Both the position numbers and the translations under genes were made by a program. From Escallonia rubra (taxonomy: Eukaryota > Streptophyta > Magnoliopsida > Escalloniales > Escalloniaceae), in contig JAVXUO010002676.1 in assembly GCA_033065855.1 (NCBI GenBank), forward strand, positions 62,001 through 126,000: 64,000 bases of DNA, in the 5' to 3' direction. The notes under the pieces are model-generated. The model made no database searches. It was not told where the DNA came from and was given only the letters and a program-made list of their open reading frames with translations. Shown piece after piece: positions 1-9,507 of the stretch. Position 1 is the first letter of the stretch. Every line of letters begins with the position of its first letter.

Positions 1-2232
1 TTAAATCTGGATCTTGCTTCTTCAAGTTAACAACCAGTTCATCCTCATCTAAGTACCTGGGGAAGACAATCAAGTTCTGGTTAAACAACAATGATAAATT
101 TTCCTGAAGAAAATTCACAAATGATATTTTCCAGAGACCATATTGTTTCGGCAGGCTTTATCTTCTCGTATAGGCAACTGGTTTCCATGAGAGTCATTGG
201 AGATCCAGAGTGCTTTATTCTAATGGCTAAAGAGCTCTCTTCCGCCTCCACTGATATATCTCTAGTGCTTGGAATGTCTCTGTCCCCAAGTTTTAATCTC
301 AACTCCACCTCAGAAGAACCATCAGAAAACTGCATAAGAATTCACTTGCTTATGGCATCGAAAAACAGTGAAGGAAATAAGGAAAAGAATACGAAGTTGG
401 TCTTGTGAGAGACACAGAGAGAGGGAGGGAGGGAGAGAGGGAAAATGGATGGTGCAAGCCAGGATGGAAAGTGCATACTGCAAAAATCTCACAACTGCTG
501 CAACATGTACTTGGTAACTACATCAGATATTATTGGCCTTTGTCAGCATCCGACTACCATAAGGTTAGTTGCATCAAATCAGAATCGAAAATGCGCCTCT
601 ATTATAGGGATGGTGGAAGAAGTGGAGTATGTAAGGCCTAACGCAATGTGTTGCCCGCTGCTCGACTCCCAAAGAAAAAATTTCGAGAAAGATGTTACCG
701 AAATGAGTGGAACCTTAAAGTGATTACCTCAAACATACTGGATGAATAAGTAAGCACTCAATTGACACAAACAATTACGATAATGCTTAAAGAAACTTGA
801 GAAAAGCTAAAATCGATAGCTAAAGCTGAAGTGCCTTCACTTCCTACTCTAAACGTTAGCTTGATGGTTTTGGGGGTTCCACAAGGTCTTCGGCTCAGTT
901 CTTCCTGCATAAATTTATTCTGCCTTTCATATTATTGCTTTGTCCAATTCATGTCGGTGCTTCTAGGTTTGTGTATCCACGTGTAAAGGAAAATTGTCAG
1001 GGTAGGAAATCCGCCGATGAACCCTCTCTCCAAAAGGACAACCTCGGTGCACAAAGCTCCCATTGTTGCGGAATCTGAGAAGGGTAGATGTGCACGGCCT
1101 TAACTGCCACCACTGTGAGAGACTCTCTACTAGCTTAAATATTTAGAGCAGTTGGTGATAGAACAACAAACATATTCTAGAGGGTGAGCTTTGGCACAAT
1201 GATAAGGTTGCTCTATCCTGACCTAGGAAATCAGAGTTACCTCCCCAGAAGCCTCGTGAGCTAGGGTCTCCCTCGTGCACTATGTCACACCTCTCTTAGC
1301 TTTTAAAGCGTCTGTAGTTGGTATATGGTAACAAAGTCTAAACGTCCCAAGTTCAGACTTACCAGCAATACCTACCTTAGCAAATTTACTTGAAAAAGGA
1401 GTATGTTTTTTTATAACTATAGTGAAAGTGAGTATCAAAAATAGCATGTTAGACCATTGCCCATCAGCTTGAGCTTTCTGAGCAATGGTCTTTAACAGCA
1501 GCAGTTGGTGGTTAACAACATACTTAAACTACAAAAGACAAAGCAGACACTGCCCAATCCATCAGTTATGAAGTTCCCAGACACTAACACTTTGTAGCTA
1601 TGCCATTATATCATAATTTTGAAGAAAAACAATAGGATGATTCAACATAAACACAAACTTATATTAATTTCTCGACAAAATTCATTTCACGGATCTAAAG
1701 AAGTAGCATGTATCAGTAAAAAGGTACACCCCTTTCTTCCAAATACTTGTCCTACTTTCCTTATAACCCTCATATATGCACATTAATGTATGTGAGTGCA
1801 CGCACATATATAGGAATTCATCAGATTAAAACAAGTTATGCTCCAAACATCAGACAATTTTCTGCAAATGATGCTGCAAAGAAAGAATACCAAGAAATTT
1901 GCAAAAATTCCAAGCACAAAAGTTGCTCCAATGGTTTTATGTTCCTTTCCCTAGATTTTCCGAGCAACCAAACAGGGTAACAACAAATGTACCTCGTAAT
2001 TGGTTGTGTCGGTGGAGACAGTGGAGAAGCTGTTGCAGCGGACTTTTCTGTTGGAAAGGCGCAGTTCTTTGGAAGCGGGGCGAGAAATCGAGGAAGAAAT
2101 GCTTGTAACGGCTGCCAATTTAGGATTTTGAATCGAGACGGAGGACTTCCGGAGGGTAAAATGCGTGGTTCTGATTGGATTTGAAGAGAAAAATACGGGA
2201 GCAGTGGCTGTACTAGTAGCAGTAGTAGCCAT
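1..2232 (-). CDS. CS-domain (p23/NudC-like) protein, probably plastid-targeted; 3' end outside window
   Basis: Three exons can be joined on the minus strand: 2232-1993, 329-139 and 56 to beyond position 1. All junctions are GT-AG and the phases agree: exon 1 ends in phase 0 and exon 2 ends two bases into a codon, which the first base of exon 3 completes as Trp. Residues 1 to about 70 are rich in Ser, Thr and Ala with scattered Arg and few acidic residues, as in a chloroplast transit peptide. From about residue 78 the protein reads NYEFSDGSSEVELRLKLG and later WYLDEDELVVNLKKQDPDL, which is the beta-sandwich CS fold shared by p23, NudC and SGT1. The ATG at 2232 is the first one that gives the transit-like sequence. 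The likely role is a co-chaperone or scaffold in the plastid, inferred from the fold; no orthologue is named. Intron 1 (330-1992) is long and carries a SINE relic. The downstream exons lie outside the window. Confidence 0.85.
1185..1312 (+). mobile_element. Au-like SINE relic in intron 1 of the CS-domain gene
   Basis: The sequence TGGCACAATGATAAGG at 1192 matches a tRNA-type A box. It is followed by a 'tgacctagg...' segment and a GC-rich 'cctcgtgcac' tail, in the order seen in the plant Au SINE family. The B box is degraded and no target-site duplication was found, so this is an old copy. It lies antisense to the host gene, inside its intron. Confidence 0.5.
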
Positions 2233-2549
2233 TTCCGCTCTGGTTGTGAACTTTCAGTTAAGAAGATAAGGAAAGAGGCTGTCCATTATAAACTGTTTGG
2301 TTCGGTTAAAGCCCCTTTGTGCAATAATAATATTTGGTCCTTTTACTTTGGGCCAAATAATTAATTCGTCCGTGATTTTAGAAGCTGATCAATTGATAGC
2401 GCTTGTCAGTGCGATCTGGCTATTCGTCCATCACGGATAAACCTGTCAGATCTTTTGTTTTTAAGTAAACTTTTTAGCCCTCTGCCCCCCCCACCCCCAC
2501 CTCATCTCCTCTCCTCTCCGTATTTGCTTAGAAAATCCTCTGACTCATC
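2233..2549. other. Upstream region of the CS-domain gene
   Basis: This gap holds the presumed promoter of the minus-strand CS-domain gene. A TTTATAAT-like box (minus strand) lies about 55 bases upstream of its ATG, near 2284-2291. A pyrimidine-rich tract with a run of C is at 2478-2520. No other coding signal was seen. Confidence 0.3.
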
Positions 2550-2957
2550 AAAATTCCTCCGAGAGATTTTGGTCAAGATCTTCGTCCGCTATATAATGTA
2601 ACAGGCGACGAAAAAACTTGAACGGAACTTTGATGTATGGCCAGATCGAGGTGACAACTTATCTTAAGTTGCCACCAATTGACCGTTAACAACTACCTTT
2701 TAACTTTGGTTACGTCTTCAATTGTTTATGTCACACGACTCGCACCTTACCTCTTAACATCCCGTCAATACGGTCAAATAACTACAAGAATGACATAATT
2801 GAAGTTTAAGGAAAAATCGCAAACTACATCGGGATAAAGTACCTTCTAAACATTTTTCCAAATTAAAGGAGCAAGAATGCAATCTAACTTGGTAAAATAT
2901 GCCCTCGCTTTTGGTGTTGTTGTCTGGATACAATGCTCCTACTAGCATATATTCTCC
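2550..2957 (+). repeat. Dispersed ~400-bp repeat, copy 1
   Basis: This block is collinear with 28300-28756 in the same orientation. Shared landmarks in order include 'aaattcctcc', 'actttgat', 'cttaagttg', 'caattgtttatgtcaca', 'ccgtcaata', 'ggataaa', 'ttggtaaaatatgc' and 'ctcctactagcatatat'. Identity is moderate with small gaps. It is non-coding; a solo LTR or the end of a larger element are both possible. Confidence 0.7.
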
Positions 2958-2958
2958 C

Positions 2959-2976
2959 ATGTGTGTGTGTGTATAT

Positions 2977-3046
<70 letters not shown>
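2959..3046. repeat. (TG)n(TA)n microsatellite
   Basis: A short GT run is followed by about 75 bases of almost pure TA dinucleotide, directly next to the left end of the foldback element. Such tracts are favoured insertion sites and are prone to length errors. Confidence 0.9.
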
Positions 3047-3048
<2 letters not shown>

Positions 3049-3479
3049 CGGATCAGCTCCCTATATGGGAGCTGATCCGTTGAGAGCGTGGGCAAAATAA
3101 GAGATCTTGCAAACGCGATCTGACCGTCCATCCCGAAATATGGACGGGCCAGATCGCGCCTTTTTCGAAAGCTGTCAGTCGTCCGCCATACAGTACGGCG
3201 GACGTATTTTTTTACATTTTTACCCCTCCGCCCGTCCGCTACATTGTATCGCGGACTGTCCAATTTTTTTTTTTACGTTTTTTTTAAGTTCGTCCGCTAC
3301 ATAATGTAGCGGACGATTTTTTGACAAAAATACGGTCATGTTCCATCAGCTACATTATGTAGCGGACTAATCTCATGACTTTTTCCTCTTTCTCTCTCAT
3401 TTTCCTCATTTAATGTTCTGACATTTTTCCTTTCTCTCTCCTCTCTCTCATCATCATTTTCTCTTTCTCTAATTAACTC

Positions 3480-3516
<37 letters not shown>

Positions 3517-4860
3517 CATATGCTAGAAACCGAAGGGAAAAGGAAGCCTCTTGGCGCGCGACGACAGAGGAAGGCAGCTCCGCTTCCGGCGACGGCCGAG
3601 GAAGGCAGCTCCGCTTCCGGCGACGGCCGAGGAAGGCAGCTCCGCTTCCGGCGACGGCCGAGGAAGGCAGCTCCGCTTCCGGCGACGGCCGAGGAAGGCA
3701 GCTCCGCTTCCGGCGACGGCCGAGGAAGGCAGCTCCGCTTCCGGCGACGGCCGAGGAAGGCAGCTCCGCTTCCGGCGACGGCCGAGGACGGCAGCTCCGC
3801 TTCCGGCAGCAATCCACCTGCTGTGGCAACCCCATTTTGGGTTTGCGAAAACTGAGACCCAATATATATTTTGAGACCCATTTGAAATTTTGAGACCCAA
3901 TTGAAACCCAGATCATTTTTTATGATCTGAGTTTTGTTGGTGGCCGCTGTAGGCCGTGGGTCTGCGATTGACCGATTGACGGAGGTGTGGTCGTGGGTGA
4001 GCGACTGGCAAACGTGATGGTGCGATTGGATGAGTTTCACGTGAGGTGTAGCCTGACAAGGAGCCCGTCTAGTTGGTTCTCGGATCACTTCTTCGTCACT
4101 TTCATCCTGAAGAGCGAAACTTCGAGCGTGAAACACTTGCCGAGCCTTGCGAGATGATTGAAAGCAAGAAGTTTGGACAGATGTGTGAAACACTTTTACT
4201 TTCATGTCCATCATCCGCTACATTATGTAGCGGATGGGTATTTAAGAGGAGAGAGAGAGAGAGAGTCAGAAATTGATGGGAGAGAGAGAGTGTGTCAGAA
4301 CATTAAAGTACGTCCGCTATACTATATAGCGGACAGTCAAGCAGAAAGAAGCATCCCCAACACTTAAAGTTTTTTTTTTCGGCTTCCTTCTGCTTGACTG
4401 TCCGCCATATAGTATAGCGGACGTACATAGGGCCGAAAAAAAAACTAAGTGTTGGGGATGCTTCTTTCTGCTTGACTGTCCGCCATATAGTATAGCGGAC
4501 GTAAATAGGGCCGAAAAAAAAAACTTTAAGTGTTGGGGCAAAAAGGTGTCAGCCTAAGGACAGGTGTCAGCCTAGGGACGTCCGGTACACAGTATCGCGG
4601 ACGTCTTTTTGGCTGTCTCCCATCAGAACTTTAATGTCCTCCGCCATACAGTTTAGCGGACGGGCGGAGGGGTAAAAATGTAAAAAAACACGTCCGCCAT
4701 ACTGTATGGCGGACGACTGACAGCTTTCGAAAAAGGCGCGATCTGGCCCGTCCATATTTCGGGATGGACGGTCAGATCGCGTTTGCAAGATCTCCTATTT
4801 TGCCCACGCTCTCAACGGATCAGCTCCCTATATATATATATATATAGGAGATGATCCGTT
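3047..4860. mobile_element. Foldback-type DNA element 1 (~1.8 kb, long inverted arms)
   Basis: The outer ~215 bp on each side (about 3047-3262 and 4638-4860) are inverted copies: the left 'gagagcgtgggcaaaat', 'gcaaacgcgatctgaccgt' and 'gacgggccagatcgcgcc' all recur reverse-complemented on the right. Each end itself folds into a hairpin; the left one (3047-3081) is a 15-bp stem AACGGATCAGCTCCC around TATAT. The inner arms carry repeated ~24-bp palindromes with half-site GTCCGCTACAT, and CT- or GA-rich tracts. The centre holds a 31-bp minisatellite and about 390 bp of unique sequence. No transposase is present. A Mutator-like or foldback superfamily fits the long arms, but no clear target-site duplication was seen. 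Confidence 0.8.
3569..3810. repeat. 31-bp GC-rich minisatellite, about 8 copies
   Basis: The unit beginning ggaaggcagctccgcttccg repeats at 3569, 3600, 3631, 3662, 3693, 3724, 3755 and partly at 3786, with almost no divergence. Because 31 is not a multiple of three and the unit has no stop in several frames, long open frames with a 31-residue period appear on both strands. These are probably artefacts rather than proteins. The array is far more GC-rich than its surroundings and sits inside the foldback element. Confidence 0.95.
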
Positions 4861-5035
4861 GCTAGTGCTGGTAACTTAACTTAAGTTGCCAGTTGTCTGT
4901 TAATTTCATTTTCAACCCCTCAACTTGTAAGCAATTCGCTTAAAACACCTCATACTTCTCAAAAGACTAAAATTGACCCCTCTCAAGATTAGAACATGTA
5001 TTTCCTGACCAAAGGAGAATTTGGCCACACAAAAT

Positions 5036-5047
5036 TGGTATCAGAGC
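5036..5047 (+). other. Primer-binding site, tRNA-Met type
   Basis: TGGTATCAGAGC is the motif complementary to the 3' end of initiator tRNA-Met, used to prime minus-strand synthesis by plant pararetroviruses and many LTR retrotransposons. It lies about 270 bases before the first clear viral reading frame. Confidence 0.85.
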
Positions 5048-5079
5048 CTAATCAAAGGCAAAATTCAACCGAAAAACTC

Positions 5080-6860
5080 ATGAAAAATTCTTGTTTATTA
5101 AATCATATGACGGGAATTATACACTTAGACCATGGAATTGAAAAAATTAAAATAACTGGATTATTAAACTAAATAATTGATGTATCTCATGAAACTTTAT
5201 ATGCATGTAGAACTCTAAACAAGTTAATATCTCAGATATTAACTGAATTATACAATTCAAATAAAGGGTTAGGAAGTGAAAATCACGCCCTAAACTCAGA
5301 TAACATCTTGTCAAACTTTGGAAGTTATGACACTACCAATAAATACTATAGCAACGAAATTTCATATATATTTGAAGAGGTTATAGCATATAGTGATAGC
5401 GAATGCGAAAAAAAACTCACTTCGAGTGGCTCAAAGAACATCAAAGATTCTGTAAAAGGAATGGGTGTAGAAGAAATAGAAAAAATAATATATGATTACT
5501 TAGACAAAGTAGAACAAGAAAAATCATTGAAAAAACTAATGATTGATGAAATAGATCCAGTTGTTCTAAAAGGACAACAATATAAACAAGAAGAAAAAAA
5601 AAAGCCGTATTAGAAGTAAATAAGTCATTTGCTGATATGAATTTATGGAACGAAGAAACCGATTCAAATTATGTAGGAGCGTAGAATCCAGAATTAAATT
5701 TAGAAAGAAATTCTAAATTTAATAATGCCCCTATAAGGACAAATTTAAAACAAGAATTTGTCCCTAAAAATGGAAGAAATGAGCCCATAAATCAATATGG
5801 CACATATCTTGATATCGATTGTATTTCAAATACTAAAAAAATAATCGATAATTGGGCATAAGCTTTAAGAATTGCAATAATAGGTGGTAATTTAACAAAA
5901 AGGCACATGAAACATTTTATTCGAGCAACCCTACGAGGAAGCACAGCTATGTTCTGAAATAACATGACATATAACGAAATGATAATTGAAGCCCAGAGCA
6001 AGCTCAATATTTTTTAAGAATGTTTTATACAGATAACTTCAAAAGAAAATTATACGGAATATCTATAAATAATATAGTTATTCAAGAAAAAAGTACTTTC
6101 ATAAATTTGACAAAAAGTACAAATATGTGATATATGCTATTTTAAAAATTACACTTGTGAATTTAAAAAATATTTTTACAAGTTAGAATTCAGAGACAGT
6201 CTCCATTATCAAAAACAATTTATTGCCAAACTTCCTAAACCATGGGACGAGTTAGCAGAAACATAATATATTAAACTCTTAAATGACGGAATGCTTTGTG
6301 ATTCATTAGGAGGAAGGATAGCAACGATAGAAGAAGTTTTAAAGAAATATTGTACTGAAAGACGAGCAATAAAAGATATGAAAAAGGCTCATATGAGTTA
6401 CGACTGTTGTTCTAAAGTCGATAAGATGATAAAGAGCTATGGATGTGAAAAGAAGTCAAACTTCACAAAGAGAAAAATAGAGAAGAAAATGTTTGGAAAC
6501 GCAAAAAGATATGTGAAAAAATGTAAAAAAATTCAGAAAAAATTTAATCCATCAAGCGAAAAACCAAAACCAAAACCATGGAGAAGATATATTAGAAAGA
6601 AATCTAATATTTCGTAAAAAAAAACTTCATGCCCAAAAGAAAAATCACCAGAAGTGTGTGATTGTTAATGGTTATGTGGCGAAAAAAGACATTATGCAAA
6701 TAAATGTCCAAGTAAGAAAAGAAAAGAAAACATAAGATATTTTCTATTCACTGAAGAAAGATACGAGCCAGCATAGGAATATGAATTAGATTCTGAAGAT
6801 GAAGCAGAAGAGCTTGTTTCAGAATACGACTACGAATCTGATGATGAAACAACATAGATG
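5080..6860 (+). pseudogene. Degraded capsid-like region of the endogenous pararetrovirus
   Basis: Open fragments lie at 5308-5613 (acidic, Lys/Glu-rich) and 6291-6617 (very basic, Lys-rich). The latter runs in the same frame into a zinc knuckle at 6663-6707, with the CX4HX4C part intact (C at 6675, H at 6690, C at 6705). A TAA at 6666 occupies or adjoins the position of the first knuckle Cys. A Glu/Asp-rich acidic segment follows (about 6770-6860). An acidic N-part, a basic Lys-rich stretch and a terminal zinc knuckle are the pattern of caulimovirid capsid proteins. Multiple stop codons and frame changes break it between the open pieces. The call rests on domain order and the knuckle, because capsid sequence itself is poorly conserved. 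Confidence 0.6.
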
Positions 6861-6907
6861 ACGAAGAAAGTTTAAACAGAACTTTAAAAGGCGTAGGCAC
6901 GATCTTC

Positions 6908-7528
6908 ATGATGTCAGAAACTTACGACCATGAAGAAGAGATGATTCCCTTATCTAATAACATAATTAGTCATAGTGAATCAATTGAAGAAGAAACTCCC
7001 GGTTCTACTATAACCCATTGGGGAATGCCTAAAATCAGGGTTGGAGAAATATACAAAAACTCTATATTCAGGTTCAGGAGTAAGATGAATGTAAAGATTT
7101 CCGAATGAGAAACCTTGGTAGGTCAAACTGAAGAAAAAATACTAAACATTTCTTTTTTCAAGACAGATAAGGCAAAACAATACCTTAGAGAAGGATATCA
7201 CTATGTCTATATTGGTATGATACAAGTTAGTTTTTGTCCATTATTCATAAATGATAGAGATACACCAGTAATCTGTTGTTTAAAAGACAATCGGTGAAAA
7301 ACTTTTGAAAAAACCCTAATAGGGGGTATCCAAAGTAACTTGTATAACGGACCAGTTTGGTTTAAAACTACACCAAACTACTTCATGTCCTTAAAAGATC
7401 CTTATCTTAATAAAGCATTAGAACTGAGGATTCAGACTCAAGGCATGACTGAATTACGAGAAGTATGCAGAAACATTGCAGTACAATACCGTCTAGTCCA
7501 TAGAGTGGTAAATACCACAATCCACTAA
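6908..7528 (+). pseudogene. Degraded 30K-type viral movement protein
   Basis: The pieces 6908-7108, 7115-7297 and 7340-7528 lie in one reading frame, interrupted by stops at 7106-7108 and 7295-7297. The middle piece contains GYHYVYIGMIQVSF and, ahead of the second stop, the short segment CLKDNR. The third contains a GPVWF turn and an Asn-containing segment. These hydrophobic-strand, Asp and Gly landmarks are those of the 30K movement-protein superfamily, whose members form tubules or modify plasmodesmata. This is the best-preserved part of the relic: decay here is mostly by point stop codons, not by indels. It is not expressed as an intact protein. Confidence 0.7.
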
Positions 7529-8161
7529 GTAAAATGCTAAATATCAAAAGTAGAACTATTTCAACAAACAAGTAGTAATGTCCGATCAATAAAAGCACGA
7601 AAGATAAATTCAAAGCAACTATCATGGCCTAAAAAATGGGTGATAGGAAAAGCATTAGCTAGTAAACAACTAGAACACATGCATATTAGGGAAAATAAAG
7701 GTGTTGTAATCCTTGAAGAACTAATGAGACATTTTGCCTCTTCTATACCTTCCACGTCTAAAAATCCAAGAGGCAAAGGAAAGGAAAAAATAGTGGAATA
7801 ATCTACCAAAGAAGAAGAAAGTTCAGATGAAGATATTATAGGGTACAAAACAGTTACCATTCTCATCAGACGAAGCACGTCCTCACGTATAGAAACCAGA
7901 CCACAACATCAATAAATGACACTGTTAAGAAGAAGCTTAAAGAAAAAGGCTTGACTGGAGATGAACTTGAAAATGGTATTCAAGACATTATAAGTATTAT
8001 TAAAAGTACAAGAAGGTGCGGGACTACCGTATAAGTATGATTGAAATGGACATAACGACCAGCGAAAAATGACAAAGCCAAGTGGGAAGGAGAATAAAAG
8101 AGAAAGAGGACCCTACAAAAAATAATAGAGGACTTCCACTATTGAAGAATCCTATGTGCCT
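7529..8161 (+). other. Post-movement-protein region of the viral relic
   Basis: The region is A-rich, with short Lys/Glu-rich and Ser/Glu-rich open pieces (for example 7630-7800, ending in a Lys/Gly-rich then acidic segment) broken by stops. It may be a linker between movement protein and a lost protease. No aspartic protease or reverse transcriptase motif was found. It ends at the hAT target site. Confidence 0.35.
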
Positions 8162-9030
8162 CAGTGGCGGAACTTACACACGACCAAGGGGGGCCATGGC
8201 ACCCCCCCAAACTTGGATTTTTTTTTTTTAGTTCTTTAAATAGTAGTTATTCTTATTCAACATTTTTACAAAAATGTCATTATATCGTAACATTAATTAG
8301 TTAGGGTATTCTTTTATTGTGTTTTTTATTCTTTGTGTCACCGGCCGTCATTGTCTTCTTCTTATCATTCTTTTGCTCCAGCTTCATTCTTCCAAGTTTC
8401 AAATTTCAATTCTCCAGACTACACGAATCGATCAAGGTTAATTCTTTTTCTTTTTTAGTTTAAATTCTTATAACATGTTAACTTATACGTGACTATTGTA
8501 CTCATTCAGTTAATATCACATTAGTTATACATCTATACCGTAAGAGTTAATCTTCTTTCATACAAGATTAGTAATTCGTTGTTCACTAACTTTACCAAGT
8601 AAATAAATAACTATGAATAGTAAAATTAAATGATAAGTAGTCAATGAGCAATTTATTCTGCATTTGTATCACTATAATGAACAAGCATTTTCGATTATGA
8701 AGATGGTCAAAACTCAACTCCGAAATAAGATGGATGCTGATTTTCTCACGGATTCTTCGATTGTACACATTGACGGAGATATTATGGAGATGTTAGCTAT
8801 AAACTCGATTATTGATGACCTTCGTAACTATAAGTAATGTTGAGTTCTACTTTGAGCATCAATGTATAGAGTTACTTTTCTTATATTTTCTTGTTTTGTG
8901 AAACCTTAATTAACTATTTCTAATTTTAATAATTTTTATTTTTATATTTTATGCAAAGTTGAACTTTTTTAATTCTTTTATTTTCATCAATTTTTGGCCC
9001 CCCGCGAGTTGACTTCTGCATCTGCCCCTG
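8162..9030 (+). mobile_element. Internally deleted hAT transposon
   Basis: The left end starts CAGTGGCGGAACTTACAC and the right end, reverse-complemented, starts CAGGGGCAGATGCAGAAG; both continue into a GGGGGGCC block, as in plant hAT elements of the TTF-zinc-finger/DUF4371 type. The flanks ATGTGCCT (8154-8161) and ATGTGCAT (9031-9038) form an 8-bp target-site duplication with one mismatch, the hAT hallmark. It inserted into the viral relic. Only the transposase C-terminus remains inside. Confidence 0.85.
8685..8837 (+). pseudogene. hAT transposase C-terminal dimerisation fragment
   Basis: An open stretch ending in TAA contains AFSIMKMVKTQLRNKMDADF and, near the end, NSIIDDLRNYK. This pattern (small residue, FS, M-K, L-R-N-K-M, then I-D-D-F/L-R) is the tail of the hAT C-terminal dimerisation domain. 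The N-terminal zinc finger and the DDE region are deleted. Confidence 0.75.
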
Positions 9031-9262
9031 ATGTGCATGATCCTTTTATCTATAAAATGGGTCGAAGTAAGAGTTAGAAGGCAGATGAAGTTTGAGAGAG
9101 TGTGAAGTGTGCTAAAAATTAGTGTGTGCAACAATAGAATGAACCATTCATTTTTATTACTACTATGTAATATTTCATTTCCATTATAAATAAAAGAAGT
9201 ATTAGTTTTAGTACAATGTTTTTTACTGCACTTTTCAAACTAATATCCTGAAAGCTTAAAAG

Positions 9263-9382
9263 TGTTTGAGAAACGTAAGGCATCGAGTTGTGTATCCACT
9301 TGGTGAAAAACATGAATATCGAAAAGCAATAGAAGAAGCATGTCTGACGTACATTCAAGGACCAAGAACAACATCTCTGTAA
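9263..9382 (+). pseudogene. Unrecognised coding-like fragment, possibly a gene's last exon
   Basis: Forty codons are open and end in TAA. They contain RHRVVYPLGEKHEYRKAIEE and end GPRTTSL. The composition (mixed charged, aromatic and Pro/Gly residues) looks like a real protein rather than chance sequence, and a stop closes the frame just upstream at 9257-9259. I do not recognise the family. It could be part of the viral relic or a captured host exon. Confidence 0.3.
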
Positions 9383-9507
9383 GTAACGTTATATCCTGAA
9401 ATAACCTTATGGCTTATATTGTATGTGACAAAGTATTAGGGTGCATAAAATAATATTTTTTAAAGTTCTGGGCTAGATTGTAAATACGTTAAAGTATTAG
9501 GGTTATA

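Larger units (their letters stand above)
4862..9480 (+). mobile_element. Endogenous pararetrovirus relic (Caulimoviridae-like), interrupted
   Basis: After a non-coding leader, a tRNA-Met-type primer-binding site (5036-5047) is followed by a block ending in a retroviral-type zinc knuckle (capsid-like) and then by a 30K-superfamily movement-protein block. This gene content separates it from Ty1/Ty3 retrotransposons, which lack movement proteins. No LTR was seen on the left. Protease, reverse transcriptase and RNase H are not visible; the right part is broken by a hAT insertion (8162-9030) and fades before the second foldback element. Many in-frame stops and at least one frame change show that it is not functional. 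Capsid before movement protein resembles cavemovirus/solendovirus-type genomes rather than badnaviruses; this placement is an inference. Confidence 0.75.

Noticed and set aside
2754..3263. 169-codon minus-strand open frame
   Set aside because: It runs through a TA/GT microsatellite (Ile-Tyr repeats) and the foldback arm, and joins unrelated repeats.
3336..4214. 292-codon minus-strand open frame across the 31-bp array
   Set aside because: It is produced by a stop-free 31-bp repeat and flanking CT-rich tracts. It has no domain, and the same repeat is open in other frames.
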